Positions 10,076-21,496 are shown, counted from the first letter of the stretch. The stretch is DNA of 64,000 bases from Toxonevra muliebris (GCA_963691655.1 OY829330.1:17664182-17728181); one strand, 5' to 3'. Numbers and translations: made by a program. Notes: generated by a model not told the origin, from the sequence alone.

Positions 10076-10340
10076 GAAAAATTCAAACTGCAGGCGCTTG
10101 AAGCTGCAAATGTTATAGTAAAACAATATCCGTGGCTTAATCTGCCGCCTTCAGTCCATAAAATATCAATACATAGTCCAGAGATTATTGGAGAACTTTC
10201 CGAAGAAGCAGCTGAAGCAAAAAATAAAGATATGAAAATTTTTAGGCTTCGACACACTCGAAAAATTTGACGCGTGATTACTTTATGTTACTTTTAAGTT
10301 CAGATCCACTTTTGTCAAGCGAAAGAAAATTGTATTGACA
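9978..10340 (+). pseudogene. Fragment of an uncharacterised repeat-encoded protein
   Basis: One frame gives ISSEIIGIPKNLLERCCLLL, a one-codon break, then YPWLNLPPSVHKISIHSPEI and GELSEEAAEAKNKDMKIFR, ending after a frameshift in LLLSSDPLLSSER. From memory this pattern (YPW...P..VHK..IH, LSEEA.EA.NKD, SSDP) matches a repetitive, uncharacterised protein family found in many arthropod genomes that I take to be TE-derived; the family was not checked. The first exon-like piece is also present in the upstream tandem copy (9692-9787). At least two frame breaks are visible. Confidence 0.55.
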
Positions 10341-10432
10341 AGAAAAAAAATAATGGCCAAATAAGGCCGAACAATTATTTTTAATTTTTGTTTTCTTTTT
10401 AATTTACTTATATGGATAATTTTCTGAAATTA

Positions 10433-10866
10433 TCTATACATTTATTAGTGTAACTACAATTTTATTCCAGAAGATCCGCAAGTGCTACGATATCATATTA
10501 TTCATCAATTACATCAAAGAGCTTGACGAGTAGGTTAGCCAAAAATTATCAGATTTGAAATCGGTTCAGCCAATTCCAAAATCTTAGCGTCGGAAGTTCT
10601 TTAAAATTCACTCATTGAATAAAACATTGCATTCATCGTTGTAAAAATAATTGCTTAAGCGGGAGTAAATAATAAATGAGACTGAGAGAGAAGACATGAG
10701 TAACGGCATTTCTCAAAATTATCTAACGACTTATCTGCACACACAAATAACAAAATGAAAACACCAACGAGTAGTTTGGTTCTCTTTTGACATTTGTTTT
10801 TTCATAAAGAGATTTCTTCCGCAAAAAAATAGCCCCAGTTACTGGGGCCTTTCCGACTAGTTATAA
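10433..10866 (+). repeat. Dispersed repeat D, copy 1
   Basis: It matches 15472-16137. Shared landmarks are ATCTATACATTTATTAGTG, TTATTCCAGA.GATCC, TTAGCGTCGGAAGTT, CATTGCATTCATCGTTGTAA, GCGGGAGTAAATAATAAATG, AAAGAGATTTCTTCCGCAAA and a CCGACTAGT terminus. It lacks the roughly 230-base insert of copy 2. A reversed partial copy sits at 28571-28656. Confidence 0.85.
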
Positions 10867-11550
10867 TTTATTAGCAAAGTTGTTTCATTAAAATTATTCG
10901 TTGAAAAATTTATAGTTGTTTGTATTATATTTTATCTACACGATTTAGATATTTTTTTTAAGGAACACTGGCTTAAATTTGAATTCTTTATACTAAACGT
11001 GGGAGTAAAAAAGGTGTGACCACGCTCGTTTTTTGAGTAAATTCTATTAATATCGGCAGAAGCTTGTTCCCGAAATTTCAGGTCGATATCTTTACTTTTA
11101 CTATTTTTGGTCGCTAAAAGGAACCACTGTGCAACGTGACGTGTGGGAAGTTTCTGACCACAGATTCGTGTTCTGAGTGGGAAGTTCATTTGAAATCACT
11201 AGAAACCATCTTATTCGCACAAGAAAAGTTGAAATTTGCTGGGCAGTGCAATCAACTAAGTTACAGGCTTATAAGTGCGTAAAGGTACATAAAATCAGTT
11301 TTTTTTTCTACACCAACTCAAGATTTTGGGGCAAATTGCTTTGCAAATTTCACTCTCAGATTCTTGTTTTACCCGACAAGACCTACAAGAAAAATAGTAT
11401 CACTTCCCAGGTATTTCTATTGCATTCTTTTTTGTATCACTGTGTAATTAAAAACAATACAAATGCAACAAACAATACAATGTCACCAACTTTTGCGAAG
11501 CAACTATATTTTCCAAAACCATCAAGTTCTACACAACCCACAATAAAAAT
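10867..11550. other. Unassigned upstream part of a pogo-like relic
   Basis: An open frame of 147 codons crosses 11177-11620, but I recognise no domain in it. The adjacent downstream fragment is pogo-like and in another frame, so this stretch could be decayed transposon DNA. No RNA gene or repeat was seen. Confidence 0.35.
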
Positions 11551-11890
11551 CAAGCCCCAAGTGCTATATCTACTCTTGCATGGAGAAAGCATATGCAGTC
11601 AAAGGAAAATGAAAAAATAAGTAACACTGAAGCTGTACAAAAACTTAAATTGGAATGCCAAAGAAAAAGAAGAATGAAAAAGAAACCAGACCAGCAAAAG
11701 GTAAAAAAGAAAACAAAGACAAATATGTGGTACTTGCGAGGAAGATCTGAACTCTGATGCTGAGGATGATGGATTGAAAAACGTGGGATGTGATTCTTGC
11801 ACTCAGTAGTTCCATCATGAATGCACTGATTTCAAAAACCTAACATAAAACGAATTCAAATGGATTTCGTATGCAAACAGTGCAATGGCC
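11551..11890 (+). pseudogene. pogo-like transposase C-terminal tail with zinc-binding region
   Basis: A frame gives PSAISTLAWRKHMQSKENEK, then a lysine/arginine-rich helix. After a one-base shift it gives ICGTCEEDLNSD, VGCDSCTQ, FHHECTDF. The CxxC...CxxC...HxxC pattern is the zinc-binding tail found on many pogo-class transposases of insects. Two in-frame stops and two frame changes mark it as dead. The DDE core is not found upstream. Confidence 0.7.
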
Positions 11891-12046
11891 AAAATAGCTC
11901 AGTTCGTACATAAAAATGAGCGAGAATTTCAAAGATCTCACTTATATAAATATATTAATTATGTAAGAATGTAAATAACTTTCAGTTAAATAAATATAAA
12001 ATTTAATTTCATTACGATATTAATTTTTCTTTAACAAAAAATATGT

Positions 12047-12289
12047 CATGCCGACTATAGGATCATCACATGCCGAATATTGGAAAATGCATGCCGACTA
12101 CTGGCAAATACTATACGTTTTATAAAATATATAAATTAGTGATATTTAAAAAATAATTTTTTGAAAAAATTAATTAAATCTAAAATAATAAACTTTATTG
12201 AAAGAGAATGTCTATTTGTCAAGCCAATGTTCACATACGTAGACACCAGTTTAAAAAGAAAAAAAAAAAGTTAAACTGCCGACCACTGG
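12047..12289 (+). repeat. Four imperfect copies of an ATGCCGACTAYTGG motif
   Basis: Copies lie at 12047-12061, 12069-12083, 12090-12104 and 12276-12289 (CTGCCGACCACTGG). The first three are spaced about 21 bases apart. A reverse copy (AGTAGTCGGCAT) occurs at 6691-6702. The spacing resembles subterminal transposase-binding sites, possibly of the pogo-like relic just upstream. Confidence 0.6.
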
Positions 12290-13047
12290 AACACTGACCC
12301 TATACAGATTCCAAACAAATACATTACCCAATGATAAAAATATTAAAATTGGCAAATTTCATACACAGATAGTATCACATACCATGTATTTTTTACTGTC
12401 GCACCGTGTTATCCACCGGCTGCCTGAAGTTTAGATATTTTGTATTTTGTTGGGACCGAAGCAAGAAATTACAGGAGATTTTACATACTTTTTTGTCTCT
12501 GATCAACTGTGCACACATAGAAAGAGTTACGCTCATGTAGAATTTTCTTTAAAAACGGATTTCATATAAATGATTGTTGTCACACTTGGCGCATTTTTAT
12601 ACCGATAGTCTGAGAATAATGTTCCTTCAATTAGTAGCACAAGAACAATCGCGATTTTTCAATATTTGGGGAAAATGCGGTAACGGAAGTAAATAGTCCC
12701 GTATCTTAAACGTGAGTACTGAAACTGGAAATTTTTCCATTTTTCCAGTTTCTGCTTAGAATTGAGACATTTCAGCGTACGGTTTTGCTAAAAAATAATA
12801 TCTTTAATATTTAATATAATAAAAATGAGATCAATTCAAATTTTTCTCTTCAGAGTGGAAATAAACGCAACTGATTTTATGGCCGCTTAAAAATTGTTAA
12901 TACCATATGTCCATTTTTCTCATAATAGATCGACTTCATGTCCATTTTCGGAAAATAATCAAAAACCTTTCAAATGTTTTTTTTATTAAGCGTCATAAAA
13001 TATAAAATAAGATATAATTGTTTATTCAGAAATAAAGAAAAGTATAA
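12290..13047. other. Unassigned stretch
   Basis: No gene is recognised. A short hairpin with GAAACTGGAAA arms is present at about 12720-12751. The rest is AT-rich. Confidence 0.35.
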
Positions 13048-13477
13048 TTTGGCTGCTTGAACTAACTAGAAAGGGACCAGCCTTAGGTCCTGAAAATAAA
13101 GTGGTATCGATAAAGAAACCTATAGAAATAGGGATATCAAGTTCGGTTAAAAAAACAAAAGAAACACTAAACAGATCTTGGCAAACCTGGAACGACAAAT
13201 ACAATAATAATAACAAAAAAAAAAACACAAAGCTGCTCCTATAGAAGAAACAAACTCGAATTCTAACAAGAGCACTCATAGATATTTGTGTCACTGGGCT
13301 AGAGGATTGGAGTTGAAGCACCGAATAAGCTACGAAAATGAAGAAATTGAGACCATCCACCACCTCGTCTGTGAATGCCCCAATTTAAAGATCCGTCAGC
13401 TCTACTTTTTCGGAGAGCTGGTGGAAATTCCGACAACAGACCTAATAAGGTTCATCAAGACCACTAGGGTAAGCTAA
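13048..13477 (+). pseudogene. LINE tail: end of RNase H plus cysteine motif
   Basis: The first part, 13057-13212, reads ELTRKGPALGPENK then NRSWQTWNDKY, matching the segment after the RNase H domain in I/R1/LOA-type LINEs. After frame changes, 13297-13477 reads ISYENEEIETIHHLVCECPN, the conserved C-terminal E.ET..HLLC.CP motif. It aligns with the intact counterpart at about 39855-39900 (EEEETAEHILCHC). Only the 3' end of the element is present, as expected of a 5'-truncated insertion. Confidence 0.75.
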
Positions 13478-15471
13478 GTATAATTATGCCTTCTGTGTAC
13501 ACATTTATGTATGGTATGCATGTGCGCAGTACAAATTCTATCGATAAACTTTTTAGTAAAACAGAAAATTATTTCATATACTCGTAGGTATTGTTGTTAC
13601 TGTTGCTGGTTGTTTTGTTGTTCACTGCCTTCTTGTTACGTGAAATATGCTTTCTTTTGTTTGCAACACAACGAAGATGAAATTCAAGAAAAATGAGGAA
13701 AAGGTTCCTTCATTAAGAATATATGTACATACCTACAATAATGGTCAGAGAATTAGTGCATTCAAAAAAAATCTATTGACTTTATAGCTTGTTCACACGA
13801 GAGTGAATTTAAACAAAATACTGAATTAGTCATTTTTGTTGTCACGCGACCATAATTGAAATTTCGCCAAAAATAAAATTTAATTTAACACCAACTGGTG
13901 TTTGTTGGCATTTTTATGAGTATCTTGCTGGCACACAGCTCCACTATCACCTACTCTCGCATTTCTAACCTTTTTTTGTGCGTATTGTTTACTTTCCCCC
14001 ATTTTTAACAGCCCTGTGCTTAAGTTCGCAGGATTGCTTTCCAAATTTCAGGTGAATTTCGTTGAAATTCGTTTTAAATTCCGAATTTTCAAACAAGAAT
14101 ATTTATGTATTTTAACTTGGTAAATTTTAAAATTGCATTGTGGCTGTCCCCGTAAAAAATTATGAAAACTATAAATTTTCTATAAATATTTTTGTAATCA
14201 AAATAATGAAGGCCCAACCTTAATAAATTTTGCTTTTATTTATCGAACTTTCTTCTAATCCAGATTTCTTCAGCACTGCATTTTAAATCAAAAAATAAAA
14301 ATACGAGGTCTAAAATTTAGTTCCGTAAGATTTGGGCCTAATGAAAAATGGTCCCAAACCAAAAATGAAAAATTGGTAATTTCAAATTTGTTATTTTTTC
14401 TGATTCTCAGATTCATTCAAAAAACTACTGAGGAAATACTACCAATTTCTTAGTTATATTAACTCTTTTCATTATTAACTCTGACAAGAGTTCTATTAAT
14501 AATTAAAATTCTTAAAATATTTGAGATTAAAAAAGTTGTACCAACTCTGTAAAATGTTAATTCTACCATAAAAAGAGTGCAATTAACCTCTTGAAATTCT
14601 AAGACTAAATTTGAAAAGAGTTGATAAACCAATTCCGCAAAATGTTGCTTTAACTCTTAAAAGAGTTAATTTAACAAATTAAAATTCTTTAATCAAAAAG
14701 TAAGTTTTTCATGTTTTTTGAACTATTTTTATTTATTGCATAAGAATAGGGTAATTCCGGGCGACATGGAACCTTGCACTATCACTTGAAGCTGGTCATT
14801 AACTATTAAGAATTTTGATGTGCGAGTGTCGATTTATACAGGAAAGGAATATAAAGCGTGCTGTTTCTGTCAATCGCAAACTAGAAAACTAGTTTTTTCG
14901 CGATCGCTTGTATGAATAAGCGCTGTGAGAGCCAAAACTTTTCTCGCACTAAGTTTGTGAGATGGAATAGTTGCGGTCATACAAATTAATTGCTTTCTTT
15001 CTGAAAAAATCATAGTTGGCTGAACGCGATATGTTTCTTTATTAAAATTTTTTATAAACAATCAAGTTTTATGTGTTAAATACGCGTTTGACCCATCATT
15101 GTTTCAAGCTAACAATGAGATAAAAGTTTGGATGCTTTGATGAAAAAAAATATGAACTGTATTTTCAATTTTATTTTTTTCATTTTAAAAATTTGTATGT
15201 CAATAAATAAAAATTGTGACGTAGCAGAGCAAAACGGACCACGGATTCGGACTCAGCGACCCCCATTACCATAAGTGCACTCCGTCTCTGCTCATTTTTG
15301 GCTTTTGAACAGTGTAATCAATTACGATCGTTTAGTCACGTAGTCCAAAGTCGAAGTTCTACGAGAGCTTAAACAGTGAGAATGAAAAAAATTAGAATTC
15401 AACTAGAGCTTAGGCTCTAGTAGTAGTGAGTAGAATTTGTTATACATAAGCATATAATGCATAATATTACA
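13478..15471. other. Unassigned AT-rich stretch with AGAGTTAA-like motifs
   Basis: No gene is recognised. Between about 14455 and 14690, motifs such as AACTCTT, AGAGTTAAT and AGAGTTGATAA recur in both orientations, suggesting an old inverted-repeat unit too diverged to delimit. Confidence 0.35.
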
Positions 15472-16137
15472 ATCTATACATTTATTAGTGTTACTACATC
15501 CTTATTCCAGAGGATCCAGAAGTGCTTCACTAGCAAATTATATATCAATTTAAAGAGCTTGTTAGCCAGGCAAGTAGGCTAACTCATTATGTCCTAATGA
15601 TGCGTATACGCACAACAAAGAAGTATATTTTAATGCAGTTAAAAAAAGTTATCGGAATTCGTAATCGCTATCACAGTTATTCTAACGCGAAGAGAGAAAC
15701 TTAAAAAAAAATAAAAAAATTCGATAATACCATTTGCTGTTTGAATTTGTAACGATAAAGACGTGGATTGAAGATTCTTTGGTTTTTAATCGGTTTGCTC
15801 TCGGACTTAATTCTGAAATATTAGCGTCGGAAGTTTTTTAAAATTCTCCCATTGAACAAAGCATTGCATTCATCGTTGTAAAAATCATTGCTTAAGCGGG
15901 AGTAAATAATAAATGAGAGAGCGAGAAGACATAACTAACATCATGCACAAATAGTGTGGTTCTTTTTTGATATTTGGTTTCTTCATAAAGAGAATGTTAT
16001 TCAGACTTAACGGCAAATTTACAAACACCTACTTGGTTCTGCTTTTTTTGTTCTGTTTTTTTTTATAAAGAGATTTCTTCCGCAAAAAAAAAATAATAAC
16101 CCCGGTTACCGGGGCCTTACCGACTAGTGTATTATTA
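15472..16137 (+). repeat. Dispersed repeat D, copy 2, with nested TTAA MITE
   Basis: Colinear with 10433-10866 at both ends. At about 15583-15812 it carries an extra block that is the reverse complement of the TTAA-flanked MITE at 44940-45169 (shared AACTCATTA, ACAAAGAAGTATATTTTAAT, GCTATCACAGTTRTTCTAAC, CGCGAAGAG, TTTGCTGTTTGAATTT). The insertion thus postdates repeat D. Confidence 0.85.
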
Positions 16138-16165
16138 TTATGCATGTACATATATAGCTAGTACA

Positions 16166-17445
16166 CAGTGTGGCCAACTCAGCGCTTTTCCCGCTAAATT
16201 TAGTGCTTTTGAAAAATAAAACGCGGAAAAAAGTGATTTAGCGGTCAGAGGGTTTTTTAACGTGTTTTATTCAATTTAAAATACACTAAATGCTCCGCTA
16301 AATAATCCATTTCCGGAATAATCTTAACAACATTTTTTATCGAAACAAAGAGCAATAAACTTATTTAAAACCAAAGTTCGCAACAGTAAGTCACTCAATT
16401 ACAAAAATTCTTTACTTCATATAAAAATGGATTAAAACACGAAAATTTATTTTGTGAAAACTACAAAATACCAGATGGCATAAATGTTTGTATAAACAGC
16501 ACTAGTGTTTATAATGCTTCTGAATTTAGATTAAAGAGTGTGTTTTGGCCAGAAGAAGCTGATAGTAATGAAGAGAATATAGACTTCGATTGTATAATTT
16601 AGAAATGCTGTGAATTAAAAACTTTAAAAATTAATTTTCTTTTTAATACAGCAGAATCCGGATAACTCGTAATCACAGCAATTTTTTACGAATTACAGAT
16701 GTTTTCAATTTAACGAGATTTCGATTTAACCCTTTCACTCCGAGTTTTTCCTCAAATCTATGTCGATTTTCTTCAATATTTTATGTAAATATTAAAATAA
16801 ATTTTAAAAAATAATATGTCCAGGACTTTTAATCCTTACAGTTATCCTTAAGTTTTCCAATGGGGCATAATGTCTGCTATAACCTCTGTAACCAGGAATT
16901 ATAGCAAAGCCAATTAGGGCGATGACACTGCATGTATACAATCCACTCATTATCAGCCAGCATCTGTATTTTAATGAAAATTCAAATAAAATGGAAACCG
17001 TATCTCCCATTTTACTTAAGTTTTTGAACATTATTGGGATATACGTTAACGAGGTTAAAATAAGAAAAATACGTATTAGAGGTTTTATAGTTTAAGGTTC
17101 TTTTCGCGTGTCTTGTCAACCACGAAAAACACAAAAAATTCCTTAAAAAAAGTGAACGTACAATGATTGATTTTTGTCGAATCATAGTTCCATTTTGCTT
17201 TGAATTACGAATTAGAGGTTGTCAACAACCAATTTCGATTTGTAAGAGATTAAACAGACCTTGTGTTGAAAAAAATATGAATTAGTGATTTTTCCAGGGA
17301 CCAGCAGTTTGTTACGAATTATTGAGTTTTTCGAATTAACGGGTACGAATTATCGCGATTCTACTGTATACAAAAAATTTGTGTTTAACACTTTTATAAT
17401 GAAAAAATTAAGCGCTTTTTTAATGAAAATATCCGAGAGAAAATA
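16166..17445 (+). mobile_element. hAT-like relic (left end), interrupted
   Basis: The left end CAGTGTGGCCAACT is the reverse complement of the right end AGTTGGCCACACTG at 40657-40670. The inner flanks are also alike (AGCGCTTTT, GAAAAATAAAACGCG). Sequence at 17398-17430 (TTAAGCGCTTTTTTAATGAA) resembles 40573-40620, so the element continues beyond the nested pogo MITE but loses its own right end. A frame of about 70 codons ending at 16602 (YKIPDGINVC, SVFWPEEADSNEEN) may be a transposase tail; I do not recognise it. The hAT assignment is an inference. Confidence 0.5.
16649..17366 (+). mobile_element. pogo/Tigger-type MITE
   Basis: The ends CAGCAGAATCCGGATAACTCG and, from the right, CAGTAGAATCGCGATAATTCG are inverted repeats. 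They resemble the CAGTnnAAnCnCGATTA-type termini of pogo/Tigger elements. TA flanks both ends (16647-16648, 17367-17368). The interior has repeated ACGAATTA-like motifs and no transposase, so it is non-autonomous. It interrupts the hAT-like relic. Confidence 0.8.
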
Positions 17446-17477
17446 AACTGAGAGAAATCGACTCTCCGCTTGATTGT

Positions 17478-17555
17478 ATATAGCCGTTCCCCATATGACC
17501 TCGTTTTCTAAACACTAACAACTGCATAACTTCGTTTTTTATGAGCTTCGTATGA
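17478..17555 (+). repeat. Dispersed repeat pair member
   Basis: It matches the reverse complement of about 25515-25595, sharing GACCTCGTT, AAAYACTAACAAC and GCATAACTTCGTTT. The class is unknown. Confidence 0.6.
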
Positions 17556-19255
17556 GTGCAACAATAAGGCGATTTCCGTTGCAAAATTTTCGATTCAGCC
17601 TCGCTAAAGAAGTTTCACTTAAAAAAAAGAAGTAAACTGAAATTGAATTAAATACTTTTTCTTATGTGTGAGCTAATTCTCTGAACAATACTGTACATAT
17701 ATAAATTTATATTAAAAAGGACTTATTCTGCTAGTTACTTACTGAATAGTATCGGGCTGCTGCTTCTTTGCCTCATTGTCATTGCTTTATCCAAAGTTCA
17801 AAATTAAACACCGAAAGTCTATATGTGTCTATACGCCAGCATTACTGATGCATTCAGTTTATGTATCAAGCTGAAGAAGGCAGAAGCATATGACAACAGC
17901 TTTTCAACCTTGTACCTTTTATGCTGACTTTAATCATAAATAAACAGTTTGTCTGTTACGCAAACCTTTAATACAATCCTCTATCTGTATGCAGCTGAAA
18001 CAATGAATTTACGCTTTTTTCTCTTATTTTTCTTCTTTTTTTAAATTTTTTTATACTTTATGTATCACATTTTTTTCAGCCCCATTTCTGAGTATTTATA
18101 GAAGGTACAACATAACTTTAACAATGTTTGGATGCGCTACAATTTATGAGCTTGTGCGTATTGAATTTGGTGCATTATGTATGGGGAATTTGTATATTAT
18201 TTATAAGGGTGGGTGAAAAACTACCTTTCCTAACTTTACTTACTTTCTCATAGATTATTCAACGAATAATTGTCGTTAGGAACAGAGAATACAGGAATCG
18301 AAAAAATCAAAAGGTCCAAATAAATACAAAAACGCTGCTTACCCCCCTACAGTAGAGTAAGGATAACGCGAAATTGCAGGGATCATGCATATATTTTATA
18401 TTTTGCATTTCTATGGGAATTACGTTCCTGGAAAATGCAATACAACTAGTGCAAAAAAATATTTTGTTTTTGTTTTACAACATTTACAACGAAGGGCAAA
18501 ACAAATTTCCCAGCGTTCCTGGTGTTTCAACAAGGGGTTTTTTCTGAAATTTCCAGGCCAAAAACCTAGCAGCCTTTAAATTTTAATATTTTTTCGTGAA
18601 CACTTTCCGCAAAGTGCACTCAAAAAATTTCACCGAGTTTTTTTGTGTGCGTCTGCGAATGCAGGTAACGAGTTGTAAAACATGGTCATGCTGTACAACG
18701 CGTTGTATAGTGTGTAGCATGGTTGTACGACCGATTTTCTAGTTGGTCCAACGGTTGGATGAGAATCAAAATATTTTTAATATTTTTTTGGTGGGCGGAG
18801 TTAACGATTGTACCACGAGTTGTATTGTTTGTAGCGAAAGCACTCATTTTGACTGCTTTTCAATTTCATTTAGAGAAAAATTATATTTATTTTGTTTCAA
18901 TTTCTTAGAATTTTTCTGAGTTTTTATACATGATATGAATGCATTTATTAATACTTGAATTTACCTTCCACCCCTTTCTGTCTCTGATATATGTATGTGT
19001 TATACTTATATAGCCCAAAAGCAGTCAATTTGACTGCTTTGAAAATTTCAATTATTCAAATGAATTTTAGTACTGAATTTCGAAAATTTTAACAATTTTC
19101 TAACCCATACTTCATTCTCAAAATCCCTGTTACAAAAGTCTATAAAAATTTTGATTTCAACACGCTTTAAATAACTACCGAAAGCAGCCAAACAAAAGAA
19201 GGATAAATTGCCTCGTTTTTCCACCCTGTAATATAAATCGAAGAATTGTGTTCTT
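17556..19255. other. Unassigned stretch
   Basis: No gene is recognised. At about 18675-18715 a near-palindrome TGTACAACGCGTTGTATAGT is followed by GTGTAGC. Closely related versions occur at 18803-18835 and 23486-23520 (see findings). Confidence 0.4.
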
Positions 19256-19645
19256 ACAATATATAAAAGTAAGCCAAAGAAAAAAGTGGTTCTTCTAAGT
19301 TCTAAGCTTAAATTTGTGAAAATTGATAAAAGTGATAAAAAGGTGTTACCAGAAACTATTAAATTTTATAATAGCACAAAATTTGTTGTTGATATGACCG
19401 ATCAGATGGCCAGAAAATATACAGTAAAAGCTAGTTCTCGTAGATGGCCCCTGCAAGTATTTTTCAATGTTTTAGATCTAGCTGTTATAAATGCTTGGAT
19501 CTTGTATAGAAAAACGACTGGAATACAAATACAAAGAAAAGATTTCTTGTTTCAATTGGCAGAACAGCTTTCTACCGAATATCGATATACAAGACAGAAA
19601 AATTTTCAAGCCATTCTAACAAACTCAAATTTTGGTAATGTATAA
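19256..19645 (+). pseudogene. piggyBac-like transposase C-terminal fragment
   Basis: The open frame ends at 19645 and reads TIYKSKPKKKVVLLSS, LPETIKFYNSTKFVVDMTDQ and SSRRWPLQVFFNVLDLAVIN. This matches the piggyBac DDE domain (family DDE_Tnp_1_7): the VDxxDQM block carries the last catalytic aspartate and the SSRRWP...F.N..D.A..NAW block follows it. The RDFLFQLAEQL tail agrees too. About 125 codons remain of a usual 550-600. The upstream catalytic part is absent, so it cannot function. It is the one piggyBac coding trace in a window full of TTAA-flanked MITEs. Confidence 0.88.
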
Positions 19646-19666
19646 CAGGCTTAAACAACGTATATA

Positions 19667-21277
19667 CACACCTGCTCAAAATAATAGTTACACATTAGAA
19701 TTCTAACTTCAACAAAACAGAAAATTATTTTTATTTAACATTTTCAAAACAAAACAAACGCACATTATTTCTTTGATTTTATACATATAAAAAAAAATAA
19801 TTTCTTTAATATATAGTGTAAAGTACAAAAGTTGAGATCGATAAATATTTATTTTGCCTAAATCAGCCTGCTCATAAAAATAGGTACACTTATGCTTTAT
19901 AGAAAAGTACAAAAAAATTAACAACGGTAAGAATAGTTTTGTATTTATTTTTAATTATTTATCTAATAACCTGTATATCCACCCCCATGTTGGACTACTT
20001 TCACGATTCATTTCGGCATGCTGTTGATTAAAGTCTGACAGGATTGCTTGAGTATGTCGTACCATATTTTGCTTGGACAATTTGTTTTTCAACTCTCCCC
20101 ACAGGTTTTCTATCGGTTTCAAGTCCGGGGACTAGACAAGAAATCGACTTAATGGTCCTCAAAGTATTTTTTTTTACCAGCATGGGATGTGCTTTGGGTC
20201 GTTATATTGCTAAAGGACTCAATGCAAAGGCATGTTTTTCTCAGAATAGGGTAGCATCACATTTTCCAATTGTTCCTTGTATTCGGCGACAGTTATTTTA
20301 TTTGTTGTCAGGTATATAGGACATATCCATGAAAGGTAACACCCCACACCGTAATACTTCTACCTCCATGCTTCATTGTTTTTTTTTTGTTAAACAAACA
20401 TGAAACTTCTTTGCCTTTGAGACGTCGAACATTCCTTTCTTCATCGCTTCCAAAGAGATTTACCTTAGTTTCGTCACACCATAAAATATTTCTTCATTGT
20501 TTTTTGCTTTCAGGTCCTTACCAATTTTCGTGGTCCTTTTTTTATAACTTAGCCTTATATACAATATCTTTTTTTTGCGTTAAGGGAACTTTTTTGGCTA
20601 TTCATCCTGGTGGGTTGACTTTTTATAGCCGTCACCAAATTATTTCAGCACTAACCTCGTTTCCAATTTTTACTGCAATCGCCTTTAATGATTTAAATGG
20701 GTCCTTTCTGCATTAGGTGAATAGTCACCTCCACCATGTCGATCAAGCGTTGTGTTTGTTTTTGAAGGCCTACCTTCGATTTTCTCTTTTTTATCACATT
20801 TCTGACAAAATTATGGGATATGTTAGTAAGTTCACCCATGCACCGAAGAAATTTCCCATATTTTCTCAAGTTTGAAACCGATCGGGGGTTTTTCGTCGGT
20901 ACGATGTGATTTACGACCCATATAAATAATAATTTTCATTATCAATTCATGTCGTTTTGCAAAAAATATTAGAGAAACTTACCGTTCTTTAAAAAAAAAA
21001 TCCGAAAAAAATGTAATATTAACTTTTATTAAAATGTATTAAATTACACTTGTAGGTGTAACTATTATTTTGAGCAAGCCAATTTGTAGTTCATTCACAG
21101 AAAGTTCAAGTAAATCATATATTGAGGATTTACACTTTCTATTTTGTTGACAACAGCGTTGCTAGATTATGCTGTTTATATTTTCTCCACAATTTATCGT
21201 TTAAATTTCCAAAAAAGCTGTGCAGAGGAGTTAAAATGAATAGTTATGAAGTGTAACTATTATTTTGAGCAGGTGTG
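19667..21277 (-). mobile_element. Tc1-like element with IR/DR ends
   Basis: The terminal repeats CACACCTGCTCAAAATAATA (left) are mirrored at the right end (TATTATTTTGAGCAGGTGTG), and TA flanks both. Inside each end, about 195 bases in, lies a second diverged copy of the same motif: 19865-19891 (CAGCCTGCTCATAAAAATAG) and 21056-21082 (TATTATTTTGAGCAAG). Paired outer and inner sites are the inverted-repeat/direct-repeat arrangement of Tc1 elements such as Sleeping Beauty, Paris and Minos. The length is 1611 bp. Confidence 0.9.
19955..20921 (-). pseudogene. Tc1-like transposase, decayed
   Basis: The start MGRKSHRT lies at 20921. Conserved segments appear in different frames: CDETKVNLFGSDEERNVRRL (first catalytic D), KHGGRSITVWGV, AEYKEQLENVMLPYS, NDPKHIP (second D) and SPDLKPIENLWGELKNKL (catalytic E), ending near 19955. 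These are the signature blocks of Tc1 transposases (DDE_3). Several stops and frameshifts, and a shortened gap between the second D and the E, show that it is inactive. It sits centrally between the IR/DR ends. Confidence 0.9.
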
Positions 21278-21282
21278 TATGA

Positions 21283-21496
21283 AGTCATCACAACAACCGT
21301 GTATACAGAGGACGGGCAAATCAGACGGCCGTTTCGGAATCCGCCACGATTCCTCATCAGTGATCTTAGTGATAGTTCTTAATCTTTCAATATCCTATAT
21401 AAGCTACTAATATTTGAAATCATAACCCAGAATTACAGATTTGATTCCAAATATATTCACTGAATAGAGATATTGAAAGAAAACTACCGCTACCGT
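21283..21496 (+). repeat. Dispersed repeat F, copy 1
   Basis: Almost identical to 44393-44604, with shared GACGGGCAAATCAGACGGCC, GTTTCGGAATCCGCCAC and TCCTCATCAGTGATCTTAGT. It abuts the right end of the Tc1 element. In the 44-kb copy it interrupts a TTAA MITE, which shows it can insert as a unit. No coding sequence. Confidence 0.9.

Noticed and set aside
11177..11550. Possible host gene in a 147-codon frame
   Set aside because: Phenylalanine/lysine-rich without domain; the neighbouring pogo tail is in a different frame, so the opening is likely chance.
14455..14690. Tandem AGAGTTAA array as a satellite
   Set aside because: Spacing and orientation are irregular; no repeat unit could be defined.
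20044..20716. Plus-strand frames of 91 and 109 codons
   Set aside because: Antisense to the Tc1 transposase pseudogene at 19955-20921.
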